A DNA stretch of 64,000 nt from an uncultured Verrucomicrobiota bacterium (lineage in GTDB: Bacteria; Verrucomicrobiota; Kiritimatiellia; SS1-B-03-39; UBA6053): assembly GCA_937127435.1 (NCBI GenBank), contig CAKZLZ010000034.1, positions 1 through 64,000 on the forward strand, in the 5' to 3' direction. The translations under genes and the position numbers were made by a program. Below are positions 1 to 9,860 of the stretch, piece after piece. The notes below the pieces were generated by a model. The model made no database searches, had not been told where the DNA came from, and worked only from the letters and a program-made list of their open reading frames with translations. The stretch's first letter is position 1, and every line of letters starts with the position of its first letter.

Positions 1-1105
1 CCATTCGCAATACTTGGGGTGCATCATTCAGCAGGCCGAGAATTTTATCCGCAAGTGCTTCAGAATTTCCGGTTCCAAAAAACAAACCCGTCCGGCCATC
101 GATGACCACGGCACGGTTCGCGGGAATATCAGAAACCACTGCAGGCAAGCCTTGCGCCTGGGCTTCCAACAATGCATTTGACATTCCTTCACGATTTGAA
201 GCCAACACAAACACGGATGCGTCTTGATAATAGGGTAAAGGATCTTTTACAAAGCCCGGGAAATCAATCGCCGATTCGCAGTTGCATTGCCGCGCAGAAC
301 TTATCAATGGCTGCGGATTTCCTCGGCCCAATATTGTCAATCGGGCCTCAGGCTTTTCTGCATGAACCCGCCCCCAGGCCCTGATGAGTAAATCAAAACC
401 TTTGTGACCGGATCCCTGGGTAAGATTTCCCACACACAATACTTTTTGCCCGTCCCCATTCTGTCTGGGTTGGATTTCAGAAACATCCACCGCATTGGGG
501 ACAACTGTCACTTGATCCGCCTGGACGCCTGCTTCGGTGAGTTCCCTTTTTAAATCTTCATGTAAAGCAATCCAGTGGCATCCCTTCCGCAATCCTTTCC
601 ATCGCTTTCGTTTCGGAACATCATAACCAATCAATTCCAACGCAGGGGTATTGCGAACTTTCGCCACCACCGGAATACCCTTCGCCAGACTTACCGCAAC
701 CCCCGCGAGCCACCCCGTTTCGTGTACATGTATCAAGTCAGGACGTTTATCCAGACTTTCATAATACCTGTGGACCTCACGAATAAATGCAGAGCGGGAG
801 CGGCGCCAAAACGGCACCCCCAACCAAAACCGTATCGCATGAAAATGCGATTCATTCTTTAGCCCGCTCCCGGAGAGTACCCCTTCAACTTTCTGAAGCA
901 TTTCCATCCGTGCAGGATTTCTTTTGCTGAAGCGTTCGATACGGACCCCCTCATCTTCCCCGGGGGATTCTTCAGATGTACAGGCGCAAATCACCGTCAC
1001 CTGATGCCCCAGCTTTACCAGTTCTTTCGCAAGTCCCCGGCATTGCCGCTCCGCCCCTCCCTGGGGACCCGGCCAATAATCCCAAGTCCACATGTGGATG
1101 TTCAT
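1..1105 (-). CDS. GT4-type glycosyltransferase, 3' end cut by window edge
   Basis: This reading frame is open from an ATG at 1105 to the window edge (368 codons) and is missing from the ORF track because it has no stop. The N-terminus contains GGAERQCR, the loop typical of GT-B family 4 glycosyltransferases. The C-terminal half has the nucleotide-sugar site pattern REGMSNALLEAQ followed by DIPANRAVV. It should transfer a sugar from a nucleotide donor during surface polysaccharide assembly in the cytoplasm. Its ATG overlaps the stop of the upstream gene (ATGA), so the two are translationally coupled. The shared GGAERQCR and DIPxNRAVV blocks suggest the two arose by tandem duplication. Donor and acceptor cannot be told. 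Confidence 0.85.
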   Translation of the reverse strand, partial: MNIHMWTWDYWPGPQGGAERQCRGLAKELVKLGHQVTVICACTSEESPGEDEGVRIERFSKRNPARMEMLQKVEGVLSGSGLKNESHFHAIRFWLGVPFWRRSRSAFIREVHRYYESLDKRPDLIHVHETGWLAGVAVSLAKGIPVVAKVRNTPALELIGYDVPKRKRWKGLRKGCHWIALHEDLKRELTEAGVQADQVTVVPNAVDVSEIQPRQNGDGQKVLCVGNLTQGSGHKGFDLLIRAWGRVHAEKPEARLTILGRGNPQPLISSARQCNCESAIDFPGFVKDPLPYYQDASVFVLASNREGMSNALLEAQAQGLPAVVSDIPANRAVVIDGRTGLFFGTGNSEALADKILGLLNDAPQVLRM

Positions 1106-2352
1106 TGAGAAAATCCACCGGTTAAAAGTTCTTGGTAGTTTTTCGAAAGTTGATCAACGACAAAAGAGATTTCGAAACATTCTGCAATATGCTTGCGGGC
1201 ATTGTGACCGAAAGCCTCCCGTAAGGAGTCATCCTGCATCAGTTTGCAAAGTGCGGCTGCCGTTTGCACTTCATCACCATGGGGAAGGATGAAGCCGGTT
1301 TTATCGTCCACGACCACGGCCCGGTTTCCCGGAATATCACTTACCACCCCGGGCAAACCATAACTCTGTGCTTCCAGTAAGGCATTGGAAATCCCTTCCT
1401 TACGGGATACCAATATAAACAGGGCACTTTCACGATAAGCTTCAGCCAGAGAATCCACTCTTCCGGCAAATTCCACCTGCGGGCGGCAACCCAACTCTTC
1501 AGCCATTTTTTCCCAGGGGGAAATATCCCCTCCCCCCGCCAAGTATAGATCCCATTCAGGAAATTTCCGTGAAGCAATGGCCCAGGATTTCAACAATACA
1601 TCGTAAGACTTATGCCCGACACCTTGGGTAAAGTTTCCGACAAAGATCACTCGCTTTGAAAGGGCAACCTCAGCCGTTTTTTCAGGAAGAACCACGCCGT
1701 TCGGCAGAACCCGAATTTGATTTTCCGGTACCCCGGCCCCAATCAAATCCACTTTCATTTCCGCCGTCAGCGCAAAAAATGAACATCGCAAACGCCATTT
1801 TTTCCAGAAGGATGCAAAAGGAACTTCAGACTGAAAATCATCAAAGGCAGGAAGATTTGCCGCTTTGCAAACCACAGGAATTTTCAGCCGTGATCCCAGC
1901 CAGGCCACAAAGCCCGCATTCCAACTGGCCACATGTGTGTGAACCACATCTATTTTTTTGCGATTCCAAAAAATATACCATCCTGCATTCCACATGAAAC
2001 TGGTAGAATTGCATTTAGCGACCCATCTTTCGAAACAGGAGACCGGCACATGCTGTTTTTCGGTTTCAACCGCTGCCGCACTTTCCGATGGGTTTTCCAC
2101 AGGGGGGCTTTTTTTTTGAAAGCGGGATTTCACTCCCAACAAAAAATTGACCGCCAATTGCGCCACCGCCACCCGGCGGATGCTCACCCCCTCATTGGCT
2201 TCATTCCGGGACAGCCCCCATTGTGAACGGGCGGTTAGAACCATACAGCCATGCCCCTGTCGAACCAACTCATTCGCCTGCAGCCGGCACTGACGTTCCG
2301 CCCCGCCTACGGACAGCGGTGGATAACTGTACACAAGCATGCAAATTTTCAT
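1102..2352 (-). CDS. GT4-type glycosyltransferase
   Basis: A 416-residue protein of normal length for a GT-B family 4 glycosyltransferase. Visible features are the N-terminal PPLSVGGAERQCR loop, a middle PNGV segment that opens the second Rossmann domain, and KEGISNALLEAQ (the E-x7-E donor-binding region) near residue 325. It probably adds one sugar to a lipid-linked glycan at the inner membrane face. The start overlaps the stop of the upstream gene by four bases (ATGA), and its own stop overlaps the next gene the same way. All three therefore belong to one operon. Sugar specificity cannot be read from the sequence. Confidence 0.88.
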   Translation of the reverse strand: MKICMLVYSYPPLSVGGAERQCRLQANELVRQGHGCMVLTARSQWGLSRNEANEGVSIRRVAVAQLAVNFLLGVKSRFQKKSPPVENPSESAAAVETEKQHVPVSCFERWVAKCNSTSFMWNAGWYIFWNRKKIDVVHTHVASWNAGFVAWLGSRLKIPVVCKAANLPAFDDFQSEVPFASFWKKWRLRCSFFALTAEMKVDLIGAGVPENQIRVLPNGVVLPEKTAEVALSKRVIFVGNFTQGVGHKSYDVLLKSWAIASRKFPEWDLYLAGGGDISPWEKMAEELGCRPQVEFAGRVDSLAEAYRESALFILVSRKEGISNALLEAQSYGLPGVVSDIPGNRAVVVDDKTGFILPHGDEVQTAAALCKLMQDDSLREAFGHNARKHIAECFEISFVVDQLSKNYQELLTGGFSQ

Positions 2353-3746
2353 TGAGCGCGCAGCCAGAAAAGGTCTTTGCCCAACTGACGGCTTTTCAGA
2401 CCTGTAAAACGTCCGGATATTGTTTGCAACAGATGGATTTCACTTTCCATTTCTCCGGCTTCCAATCCGGGAAACTTTTGCCGTGAATAATCTCCGCGGT
2501 CCCCGTGTCCGGTAACCAGAGCTTCCAGAAAATTATATAAGCGGATATACCCCTGAATATGCAGTCGGTGCAAGCAAAACCAAGGTCTGCGATTCAGTTT
2601 GGGTAATGGGCGGGGAAGTTGATCCACCTCATCCAGAATCGCATCACAGGACGTCTTCCCATCCTCAATGATTAAATGTTGAGCCAGCGCCTCGTAGCCT
2701 TCTGGCAAATCGACAAAAGCCGCCCGGTCCTTTTCAATCAAAAGGCGGTCCATCGCCGAAAACAATGCGGACTCATCATCCGCCTGCACATTGACAGAGT
2801 TAGGCAAATACTGGTCATAGGTCTCAGAGCGCACCGGCCGGTACGCAATCGCCGGACACCCGATTAAAAGCGCTTCAATGCCGGTGAAACATCCATTATG
2901 AACCAACACTTCCGCCGCCCGCAGCCAGGGCATGACCCCGCCTTCGTGAATCACTTCCACATTGGGAAGGTCTTTATACAAGTCACGGTAGGTATCATGA
3001 TTCTCTCCGGGATGGGGCCGGACAATAACTTTCATGTCAGGATACCGCTCGCCTAACTTCGGAATGGCGTCTTTAAAAGCACTGAACAAAACTTCTTTGT
3101 GCGCCAACCACGCCCGGGTAAAGGCCTCCACTTCCGGGCTGGTCATTTTCCCCTGAATCAATTGGAAATATCCATCTTCCCCTTTGCTGTGATTGCAGTG
3201 AGAAAAGTTGGTATTGACCAAAATAAATTTCCCGTGCTTCTCTTTTAAGGCTGCGGCCTCCTGATCAAACACTCCCCGGAAATCCGGTTTTAATAAATCC
3301 ATGCGGGGGTTACCGACTTCCAAAATTTTATCCGCCATGTCCGGAAATGCAGCCCCGAGAACATTGGCTTGGTAAGGGCCCCAAGCAAAGAAACACTCAC
3401 AGTCCCGCAGATCCTCCGGGTTGATTTTTCTCCGGATGTAATCCTCATCATTAAAGAAAACCAAGCCTTCTTCACACCAGGACATCACCCGGTGTCCTTT
3501 GGCTTTCGCGAAATGAAAGCCCTCTGTTTTGGAAGGGGCCACGCCCTTTTCAAGTACAACCCCCGCAGGCATTTGATGCAGGCATCGGCGAACCGCATGC
3601 GCTTCGCCGATGACCACATTGTATCCGCGCTCCGCGGCAAAGCCCGCCAATAAGGTCTTCGCCTGCAGTTCACGAACCTTCACTTCCACTGGAATATAGA
3701 TCCAGCCTTTTGACTTGGAAACGGTCGGTTCGGAACTTTCAGGCAT
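2349..3746 (-). CDS. surface carbohydrate biosynthesis protein (surf_polysacc type)
   Basis: A 465-residue protein resembling the surface-carbohydrate proteins found beside nonulosonate genes, which are distantly related to CDP-glycerol glycerophosphotransferases. Supporting segments are WIYIPVEVKVREL near the N-terminus, FAWGPYQANVL, GNPRMDLL around residue 145, and a C-terminal domain with VRPHPGEN and HNGCFTGIEALLIGCPAIAYRP. The last is a GT-B-like nucleotide-binding arrangement. It probably transfers a sugar or polyol-phosphate unit during surface glycan synthesis. It lies directly downstream of the NeuB-like gene (17-bp gap), so a role in using the nonulosonate product is plausible. The exact reaction is unknown. 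Confidence 0.7.
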   Translation of the reverse strand: MPESSEPTVSKSKGWIYIPVEVKVRELQAKTLLAGFAAERGYNVVIGEAHAVRRCLHQMPAGVVLEKGVAPSKTEGFHFAKAKGHRVMSWCEEGLVFFNDEDYIRRKINPEDLRDCECFFAWGPYQANVLGAAFPDMADKILEVGNPRMDLLKPDFRGVFDQEAAALKEKHGKFILVNTNFSHCNHSKGEDGYFQLIQGKMTSPEVEAFTRAWLAHKEVLFSAFKDAIPKLGERYPDMKVIVRPHPGENHDTYRDLYKDLPNVEVIHEGGVMPWLRAAEVLVHNGCFTGIEALLIGCPAIAYRPVRSETYDQYLPNSVNVQADDESALFSAMDRLLIEKDRAAFVDLPEGYEALAQHLIIEDGKTSCDAILDEVDQLPRPLPKLNRRPWFCLHRLHIQGYIRLYNFLEALVTGHGDRGDYSRQKFPGLEAGEMESEIHLLQTISGRFTGLKSRQLGKDLFWLRAQ

Positions 3747-3763
3747 TTTGACTTTCAGCGGAT

Positions 3764-4819
3764 TCAGGAAAAGTCAGACCAGGCAAATTGCTGATCTTCC
3801 GCGACATCCTGTGACAGCGTTTTTCCAATCACATTATCCCATTCATAGGGAGGGATGCCATCGCCGGGAGATTTCATCGCCAGATTATCGGCATGAATCA
3901 CTTCTCCGGCTTTCAGGTCACAACCTGCAACCAAGGATTTGCCCATTTTGCTAATGGGGGCGGCTTCACTGGCGTACAATTGTTTTTCACCGTCACCAAG
4001 CGCCACTTTCAAGCGACGTAAATCGCGAACCATCTTCCGCATTCCGGTCGGTTCCAGAGAGAAGGCATGATCCGTTCCTTTGTTGGCGCGGTTCAAGGTG
4101 AAATGTTTCTCAATAATACGGGCACCCAGCATGTAACCCGCCACCGCCATGGCAATCCCACTGTCGTGACTTGAAAATCCGATCGTCGCTTTGGGGAATT
4201 CTTTCGCCAGGGTATCAATAACCCGGAGATTGAGTTCTTCCCAGGCCGGAGGATAACCACCGGTACATTGCATAATGCAGAGTTGGGGATTGATGGGCAT
4301 AATGGCTTCATAGGCACGCTGCACATCTTTAAGCGTCGCACCACCTGTACTGATGATCATCGGTTTACCCAACGCAGCCACATACTTCAGCAAAGGAATG
4401 GTTTTCAGATCTCCGGAAGCAATTTTATACGCAGGTAAATCAATTTCTTCCAGGAAGTCGGCACTCGGAATATCAAAAGCCGTGGAGAAAAAATCCAGTT
4501 TCAGTTCATCCGCGTAGCGCTTCAGTTCTAAATATTCTTCACGGCCGAATTCCAAAAATTCCCGGTGTTCGCCATAAGTGGCACCATAACTGTTCCGGTT
4601 GTCATACGCACGGTCATACGCTTCTTTGGTAAACAAGGAGCGGTTGTCCCGTTTCTGTAATTTCACCGCATCCACTCCCGCATACTTGGCTGCTTGAAAC
4701 AACTCTTTACATTGCTCCAGGTCCCCTTGATGGTTGTGGCCAATTTCAGCGATCACATAGCAATCACTGTCATCATGGATTTCATGTTCTCCAATCTTAA
4801 AAACTTTTTCCTGATTCAT
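3764..4819 (-). CDS. NeuB-family nonulosonate synthase
   Basis: A 351-residue sialic-acid-synthase family protein, full length. Such enzymes condense phosphoenolpyruvate with a six-carbon aldose (or its phosphate) to give a nine-carbon 2-keto-3-deoxy acid. Visible: the N-terminal barrel strand YVIAEIGHNHQGD, VKLQKRDNRSLF, IASGDL, MISTGG, and EKHFTL with conserved Glu/Lys/His. The C-terminal SAF (antifreeze-like) domain is at roughly 285-351 (GKSLVAGCDLKAGEVI). A strong ribosome-binding site (AAAGGAGAC) precedes the ATG. No sugar epimerase or N-acetyltransferase for ManNAc-type precursors is nearby, while a KdsC-like phosphatase is. A phosphorylated precursor, as for KDN, is therefore more likely than free ManNAc. 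Confidence 0.85.
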   Translation of the reverse strand: MNQEKVFKIGEHEIHDDSDCYVIAEIGHNHQGDLEQCKELFQAAKYAGVDAVKLQKRDNRSLFTKEAYDRAYDNRNSYGATYGEHREFLEFGREEYLELKRYADELKLDFFSTAFDIPSADFLEEIDLPAYKIASGDLKTIPLLKYVAALGKPMIISTGGATLKDVQRAYEAIMPINPQLCIMQCTGGYPPAWEELNLRVIDTLAKEFPKATIGFSSHDSGIAMAVAGYMLGARIIEKHFTLNRANKGTDHAFSLEPTGMRKMVRDLRRLKVALGDGEKQLYASEAAPISKMGKSLVAGCDLKAGEVIHADNLAMKSPGDGIPPYEWDNVIGKTLSQDVAEDQQFAWSDFS

Positions 4820-4843
4820 ATGTGTCTCCTTTGAAAGGGTTAA

Positions 4844-6763
4844 TTATTTTTTAAGAGTTTCTTTAATACTTTGTAGAATTTTTTCCGCACTCAAACCGTG
4901 AGCATTCAAAACTTGCTCATGGGTACCACATACAGGCACTCCATCCACGGCGAGGTGAAGCATAGTGGCTTGCACATGTCCAGCTTGTTGCAGTTGGCTC
5001 ATCATAAACTCACCTTGCCCCCCCTGGCGGTAATGATCATCAATAAACACCACGGTTTCAAACCCATGAACCTGATCAACCAACCACGCGGCATCAACCT
5101 GATTTAACCAGGGAAGATTGATAATTTTCGCCTGCACACCTTCTGCGGCCAACAAGTCAGCAGCTTCCCATGCCTGGGCCAACAGAACGGGGCCATAAGC
5201 AAAAATCACCACATCTGTGCCTTCCCGCAAAACGGTACCCTGCCCTTTCACCAGCTTATAATCAGCAGGCAAGGTCCAGGGGATCTCACTGGGAAGAGAG
5301 GCCAATCGGATATAGGTACTTTTTTCCGCATCATTCACCGCATATTTCACGGTCTGGGCGACTTCTTCATTGCAGCAGGGTTGAATCAGTTCCAATCCGG
5401 GAATTCCGGAAAGTGACGCAATATCGCGGACCGCCTGATGCGAATGACCGGGACCACCGGGTAAAATGCCGGCCAAAGATCCCGCATAAATAATCCGGGT
5501 GTGCTCGGTGGCATTGTTATAAATTTGTTCGTTCGGGCGGGTGGAAAGGAAACAGGCAAAGGAATGCACCACCGGGAGCAATCCTTGCAAGGCCATACCG
5601 CCTGCCTGGGAAACCATGTCCATTTCCGCAATTCCGCATTCCAGAAAACGCTCAGGAAATTTTTCCCGGAAAGGAATCAGGCCTGTGTCCAGGACCAAAT
5701 CCGCATCCAAGGCCACCAATTCCGGCTTTTGTTCCGCACATTCAATCAAAGCTTTGGAATAGGCTTCCACCAATTTTTGCGGTGGCGTGGCCGGTGCAGG
5801 TTTGGCTTCGTTGGTTTCGCTGGTTTCCAAAGTTAAAACCGGAGCCCCGGCACCTGTCAGCAACGCATTGGCTGTGGCCAACAGTTCCTGCAGTCCTTTC
5901 AAATACACTTCCAATTGCGGCGCACCGCTGTGGAAGGTGTACATCTCCACATCCGAATCCATGCTGGTATGTTCCATAAATGAAACCCCACAGCCTTTGA
6001 CCGTGTCGGCAATCAAGATTTTCGGTTTTCCGGAAACTGCTTTCAGCTCTGAAAATGCAGCGGCAATTGCAGCCGGATTATTTCCGTCACAGCGGGCCAC
6101 GGCCCATCCAAAGGATGCAAATTTTGCGTCAAGATCTCCAAGATCACTGGTCTTGCTCACAAAGGCATCTGACTGTAATTTGTTATGATCCACGACCACA
6201 TACAAGTTATCGAGTTTGTGGTTCGCAGCTGAAACCAAAGACTCCCAGATTTGACCTTCCTGCAATTCACCATCGCCGGTCATCACAAAAACCCGCCCGT
6301 CTTTGCCCAATTGTTTTTTTCCGAACAACATGCCCTTGGCTTTGGAAATCCCCATGCCGAGCGAACCCGTATTGGTCGGACACACCGGAATCGAAACATC
6401 GGGATGACCGGGAAGTCCTTTATACCTTCTCAAGGTGTGGATCAGAGGAAAATCCAATTCACCCAACCCGCTCAACAACGCATAATGCCCGGGGGCGTCA
6501 TGACCTTTGGAGGAAAAGAAAATATCGTCGGACCCCATCTCTGCGACCTTCAACCAGGTGGCGACCTCCAAACAGGAAAAGCTGCTGCCGATATGTCCCG
6601 ATCCCGCTTTGGAGATCATATACAAGGCATTGATCCGAGACAAAGTTGCCAACAAGGACACCCGTGTGGATTCATCGAGTTCCAGTTTCCGGACCCGGTC
6701 ATATTCAAATTTAGGAACGAAGGACAATACCCCGTTCACTGGACTCGTAATTAAATCACCCAT
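4844..6763 (-). CDS. transketolase-like protein, single chain
   Basis: A 639-residue thiamine-diphosphate enzyme with both transketolase halves in one chain. GSGHIGSS (about 54-61), GLPGHP (about 116-121) and the ThDP/Mg motif GDGELQEGQIWE (about 163-174) form the N-terminal half. ECGIAEMDMVSQAGGMA, with the catalytic-type Glu, marks the pyrimidine-domain half. The C-terminal domain ends near HLAVDGVPVCGTHEQVL. The family moves two-carbon ketol units between sugars. It sits between the CMP-transferase and NeuB-like genes, with a good SD (AAAGGAAAA), which argues for a pathway-specific role in making a sugar precursor rather than the housekeeping pentose-phosphate enzyme. Substrate is inference only. 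Confidence 0.85.
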   Translation of the reverse strand: MGDLITSPVNGVLSFVPKFEYDRVRKLELDESTRVSLLATLSRINALYMISKAGSGHIGSSFSCLEVATWLKVAEMGSDDIFFSSKGHDAPGHYALLSGLGELDFPLIHTLRRYKGLPGHPDVSIPVCPTNTGSLGMGISKAKGMLFGKKQLGKDGRVFVMTGDGELQEGQIWESLVSAANHKLDNLYVVVDHNKLQSDAFVSKTSDLGDLDAKFASFGWAVARCDGNNPAAIAAAFSELKAVSGKPKILIADTVKGCGVSFMEHTSMDSDVEMYTFHSGAPQLEVYLKGLQELLATANALLTGAGAPVLTLETSETNEAKPAPATPPQKLVEAYSKALIECAEQKPELVALDADLVLDTGLIPFREKFPERFLECGIAEMDMVSQAGGMALQGLLPVVHSFACFLSTRPNEQIYNNATEHTRIIYAGSLAGILPGGPGHSHQAVRDIASLSGIPGLELIQPCCNEEVAQTVKYAVNDAEKSTYIRLASLPSEIPWTLPADYKLVKGQGTVLREGTDVVIFAYGPVLLAQAWEAADLLAAEGVQAKIINLPWLNQVDAAWLVDQVHGFETVVFIDDHYRQGGQGEFMMSQLQQAGHVQATMLHLAVDGVPVCGTHEQVLNAHGLSAEKILQSIKETLKK

Positions 6764-6783
6764 AAGTTTTCCTTTTCGTATGT

Positions 6784-7533
6784 TTAAGATTCCGGATACG
6801 GTGTCTTTGATATTCCGGGAAGCTCTGCACTCCCCTGTGACAGATAACTTTCCGCCAACATCCAGTCTTCCGGATGATTAATATCAAAGCCTTCCATTCC
6901 CTCTGTTAAAAATGGTAACACAATATTCCCTGCAATAGACCGCGTGCGCCTCACCATTTGCGTGTATGCAATTTCCAAACTGGCATTTTGAACATAAACT
7001 TCCGGCAACGAAGCATACTGACTGCTGTGCCAGGGCTGCTCTTCAGGGGAAAGCGGCATCAACGGGTGCATCACGCCCCCGCGGATCACCCACATTTTAC
7101 CGGGATGCTGTGAACATTTTTCCACTGCGCGGAGAGAATCCGCATGACCATGTTCTGAAAATTCTTTCCAGGCACGCTGAATGGTCGCCGGTAACCGGAA
7201 GGGGCTGGTGGGACGCAAAATACTAAAGGATTCAAAATTCCGGCCTGCGGCCTCCAACTGATCCAAAGCCATTTCCACCCAGGCGATATCAGGGGATTTA
7301 TCACCCGATTCCGCTGCCGGCCGTAAGAAGGGCACTTCAGCTCCATAATGCCGGGCAATCTCCGCGTACTTTTCGGAATCCGTCGCCACCACCACCGCAT
7401 CAAATACGTTGGAATCCAAAGCTGCCGCAATGGTGTAAGCCATCAAAGGATGACCATTCAAGCGGAGAATATTTTTATCCGGCACCCGTTTGGATCCGGA
7501 CCGGGCAGGAATAAATGCGACGCAACCGGACAT
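6784..7533 (-). CDS. NeuA-family CMP-sugar (nonulosonate) cytidylyltransferase
   Basis: A 249-residue protein that should activate the nonulosonate by transferring CMP from CTP. The nucleotide-binding signature FIPARSGSKRVPDKN lies at residues 7-21. It is followed by LNGHPLMAYTI and ATDSEKYAEIARHYGAEVPFLRP, typical of CMP-NeuAc/CMP-Kdn synthetases, then LRPTSPFR in mid-protein. The frame ends 20 bases before the transketolase and starts 2 bases after the aldehyde dehydrogenase stop, so it is in the same operon. Sequence alone does not separate NeuAc, KDN, legionaminate or pseudaminate specificity. Confidence 0.85.
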   Translation of the reverse strand: MSGCVAFIPARSGSKRVPDKNILRLNGHPLMAYTIAAALDSNVFDAVVVATDSEKYAEIARHYGAEVPFLRPAAESGDKSPDIAWVEMALDQLEAAGRNFESFSILRPTSPFRLPATIQRAWKEFSEHGHADSLRAVEKCSQHPGKMWVIRGGVMHPLMPLSPEEQPWHSSQYASLPEVYVQNASLEIAYTQMVRRTRSIAGNIVLPFLTEGMEGFDINHPEDWMLAESYLSQGSAELPGISKTPYPES

Positions 7534-7535
7534 TT

Positions 7536-8981
7536 TTAAATTTTCTCCGGAGAGTGAATCAGGTTGATATATTTCCAGTCGCTGTAGACATCCAATGCCT
7601 CCGCACCGGCTTCCCGCCAGCCCGTTCCGGAATTTTTCAATCCGCCAAACCCCATGTGGGGTTCGCTCCCGTGAGTGCCGCCATTCACCACCACCACGCC
7701 CGTTCGAACCCGGCGGGAATATTCCATCGACCGATGGAGACTTGCCGTGTGAATCGAAGCCGTCAGGCCAAATTCTGAATTGTTGGCCAGGGCAATCGCC
7801 TCGTCCAAAGATTCAACTTTGTAAAGACAGGTAATCGGACCGAACAATTCATTTTGAGAAATCGAGGCCTCCGCAGATACATTTTCAATCAACGTCGGTT
7901 CCATGTAAAATCCGGGATGCACAGCGGAACGGCTTCCACCGGCAGAAATATCGGCGCCCTCCGCCTTGGCGCCTTCAATGGCCGACAGCATATTGTCAAG
8001 TTGGCGTTGATTGATCACCGGCCCGAGATCGTCACCCGGCTCCACACCCAACTTCAAGTTTTTCATTGCGGACAAAACCTTTTCGCGCAACGCGTCATAG
8101 ATGCCGGAAAAAGCGATGATCCGGCTTGCCGCCGCGCAACGCTGGCCCGCATTACTGAAGGAAGAAGCAATGATCCATTTTGCCGCCAGATCCAAATCCG
8201 CATCGTCACAAACCACCAGCGCATTTTTTCCGCCCAGCTCCAAACAAACTTTGGCCAGACGTTCTCCCGCAATGCGGTTAATCACACTTCCGGTTTTATG
8301 TCCGCCGGTAAAGCTGACCAAATCCACTTCCGGGGCCGAGACCAGGGCCGGTCCCACATCCGCTCCCAATCCCTGCACCACATTAAACACGCCGGCCGGC
8401 AATCCGGCTTCATGACAAATTTCCGCAAAAATTGCGGCGGTTCCGGGGGTGTCTTCCGAAGGTTTCATGATCGAAACATTTCCGCAAAACATAGAGGGAA
8501 ACGCTTTCCAGGTCACGTTGGCAATCGGGGTGTTGGACGCAATAATCAAAGCCGCAATTCCCAAAGGCTGACGAACAGTCAGGACTTGACGGTTGGCCAT
8601 ACTTGCTTCCATGGTCTTGCCATAGTTTCGGCGCCCCTCCCCCGCAATAAAGTATCCCATCTCAATTGCAGCCTGGGTTTCCCCCATCGCATGGTCAAAA
8701 ATCTTTCCGGATTCTTCCGCCACGATGCTGGCAATTTCTTCTTTCCGTTGTTCCATTCCTACCGTGATCGCCCGCCCCATGTCCCCCCGTTCCACCGCGG
8801 TTTTGGCCATCCAGCTTTCCTGTACCGATTGCGCAGAAGCAATGGCTGCCGAAACATCCAAGGTATTCGATTTCGCTACTTGGCAAAGCGTTTCTCCGCT
8901 GTGAGGATTTACATTTGCAAAAGTTTCACCGCCTTGCGCGGGAACCCATTTTCCGCCGATATAATTTAAAATGTCTTTCAT
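7536..8981 (-). CDS. NAD(P)-dependent aldehyde dehydrogenase
   Basis: A 481-residue member of the aldehyde dehydrogenase superfamily, full length. It carries the catalytic base motif LELGGKN (Glu near 248) and the nucleophile motif GQRCAA (Cys at 282). The cofactor-site segment MKPSEDTP and SFTGGHKTGSVI are also present. It oxidises an aldehyde to the acid. The ATG is preceded by AAGGAAGAG. It lies between the SDR and CMP-transferase genes, an unusual neighbour for a nonulosonate synthase. It may make a uronic-acid-type sugar or remove an aldehyde by-product. The substrate is not identifiable. Confidence 0.85.
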   Translation of the reverse strand: MKDILNYIGGKWVPAQGGETFANVNPHSGETLCQVAKSNTLDVSAAIASAQSVQESWMAKTAVERGDMGRAITVGMEQRKEEIASIVAEESGKIFDHAMGETQAAIEMGYFIAGEGRRNYGKTMEASMANRQVLTVRQPLGIAALIIASNTPIANVTWKAFPSMFCGNVSIMKPSEDTPGTAAIFAEICHEAGLPAGVFNVVQGLGADVGPALVSAPEVDLVSFTGGHKTGSVINRIAGERLAKVCLELGGKNALVVCDDADLDLAAKWIIASSFSNAGQRCAAASRIIAFSGIYDALREKVLSAMKNLKLGVEPGDDLGPVINQRQLDNMLSAIEGAKAEGADISAGGSRSAVHPGFYMEPTLIENVSAEASISQNELFGPITCLYKVESLDEAIALANNSEFGLTASIHTASLHRSMEYSRRVRTGVVVVNGGTHGSEPHMGFGGLKNSGTGWREAGAEALDVYSDWKYINLIHSPEKI

Positions 8982-9005
8982 TGTGCTCTTCCTTAAGATT
9001 TTTCG

Positions 9006-9860
9006 TTACCAAGCGGACCAACCCCCGTCCACCACCATATTGGATCCTGTCATATACAAAGATGCCTCTGAAGCCAAGAAAAGGACGGGTCCCACATATT
9101 CAGAGGCATCGGCCATCCTTCCGATAGGAATCCGGGCGCAATACCCGTCCAAAAATTCTTCGGGCTGGTTGTTAAAAATCCCCGCCAAAGTAAGGGTATT
9201 GACCCGCACCCCTTGTTTGGCCCAATAAGTAGCTAAATAACGGGTGAAATTCATTATTGCGGATTTTGACACCGAATAGGCCACCGGCTTATAAAAGGTG
9301 CCCCCGTCTTTTCGCCGGAATTCGTAAATATCCTGACAGGGCGAAAGAATGCCATATATCGAGGAGATATTGATAATCGCGCCTTTTCCTGCCTTCGCCA
9401 TGGCCCCGCCAAAAACTTGGCAACATTTAAAGGTTCCGCTCACATTGACATCCATCACATTCTCGAAAGACTCTTCAGGATAGGTTTCAAAGGGTCCCAC
9501 TTCCTCATCAGGGGCATTCGGCGGAGAATCCAGTGCGGCATTGTTTACCAACACCTCCGGAATACCGCCCCATTCCGTCACAATCTCATCCAGAGCATTT
9601 TGCAACGTGGCTTTCTTCGTGATATCCACCACCTTGTGAAGAAAATTCTTCTTCCCTACAAATGGATGCAACTCAGAAGGATGCCCCTCCTCAAGACTTC
9701 CCACATCCATGGTCACCACCCGGGCGCCATTTTCCAAAAATGCTTTTGCATAGGTTGATCCCAGTTGCCCCAGGCCGCCGGTGATCACCACGATTTTATT
9801 TTCTACCGAAAAAACCGATGGATGACCGGCTTTGGATTGATGGCTGGTTTCATTACTCAT
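9006..9860 (-). CDS. short-chain dehydrogenase/reductase of the nonulosonate cluster
   Basis: The track frame begins at 9890. The ATG at 9860 (MSNETSHQ, 284 aa) is preferred because it lies just at the end of the KdsC-like gene and has a GGAAAC ribosome site. The protein has the Rossmann motif TGGLGQLGST (about 27-36), NNAALDSPP, the catalytic pair YSVSK, and INISSIYG with the active Ser. It ends in the usual MTGSNMVVDGGWSAW. SDR proteins of this kind, such as PtmA of Campylobacter, sit in legionaminate/sialate clusters, where they act on sugar intermediates. Activity here is inferred from family and context. Confidence 0.83.
   Translation of the reverse strand: MSNETSHQSKAGHPSVFSVENKIVVITGGLGQLGSTYAKAFLENGARVVTMDVGSLEEGHPSELHPFVGKKNFLHKVVDITKKATLQNALDEIVTEWGGIPEVLVNNAALDSPPNAPDEEVGPFETYPEESFENVMDVNVSGTFKCCQVFGGAMAKAGKGAIINISSIYGILSPCQDIYEFRRKDGGTFYKPVAYSVSKSAIMNFTRYLATYWAKQGVRVNTLTLAGIFNNQPEEFLDGYCARIPIGRMADASEYVGPVLFLASEASLYMTGSNMVVDGGWSAW

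Noticed and set aside
7854-8969. 371-aa plus-strand ORF opposite the aldehyde dehydrogenase
   Set aside because: Shadow frame; the minus-strand enzyme has all catalytic motifs and an SD site.
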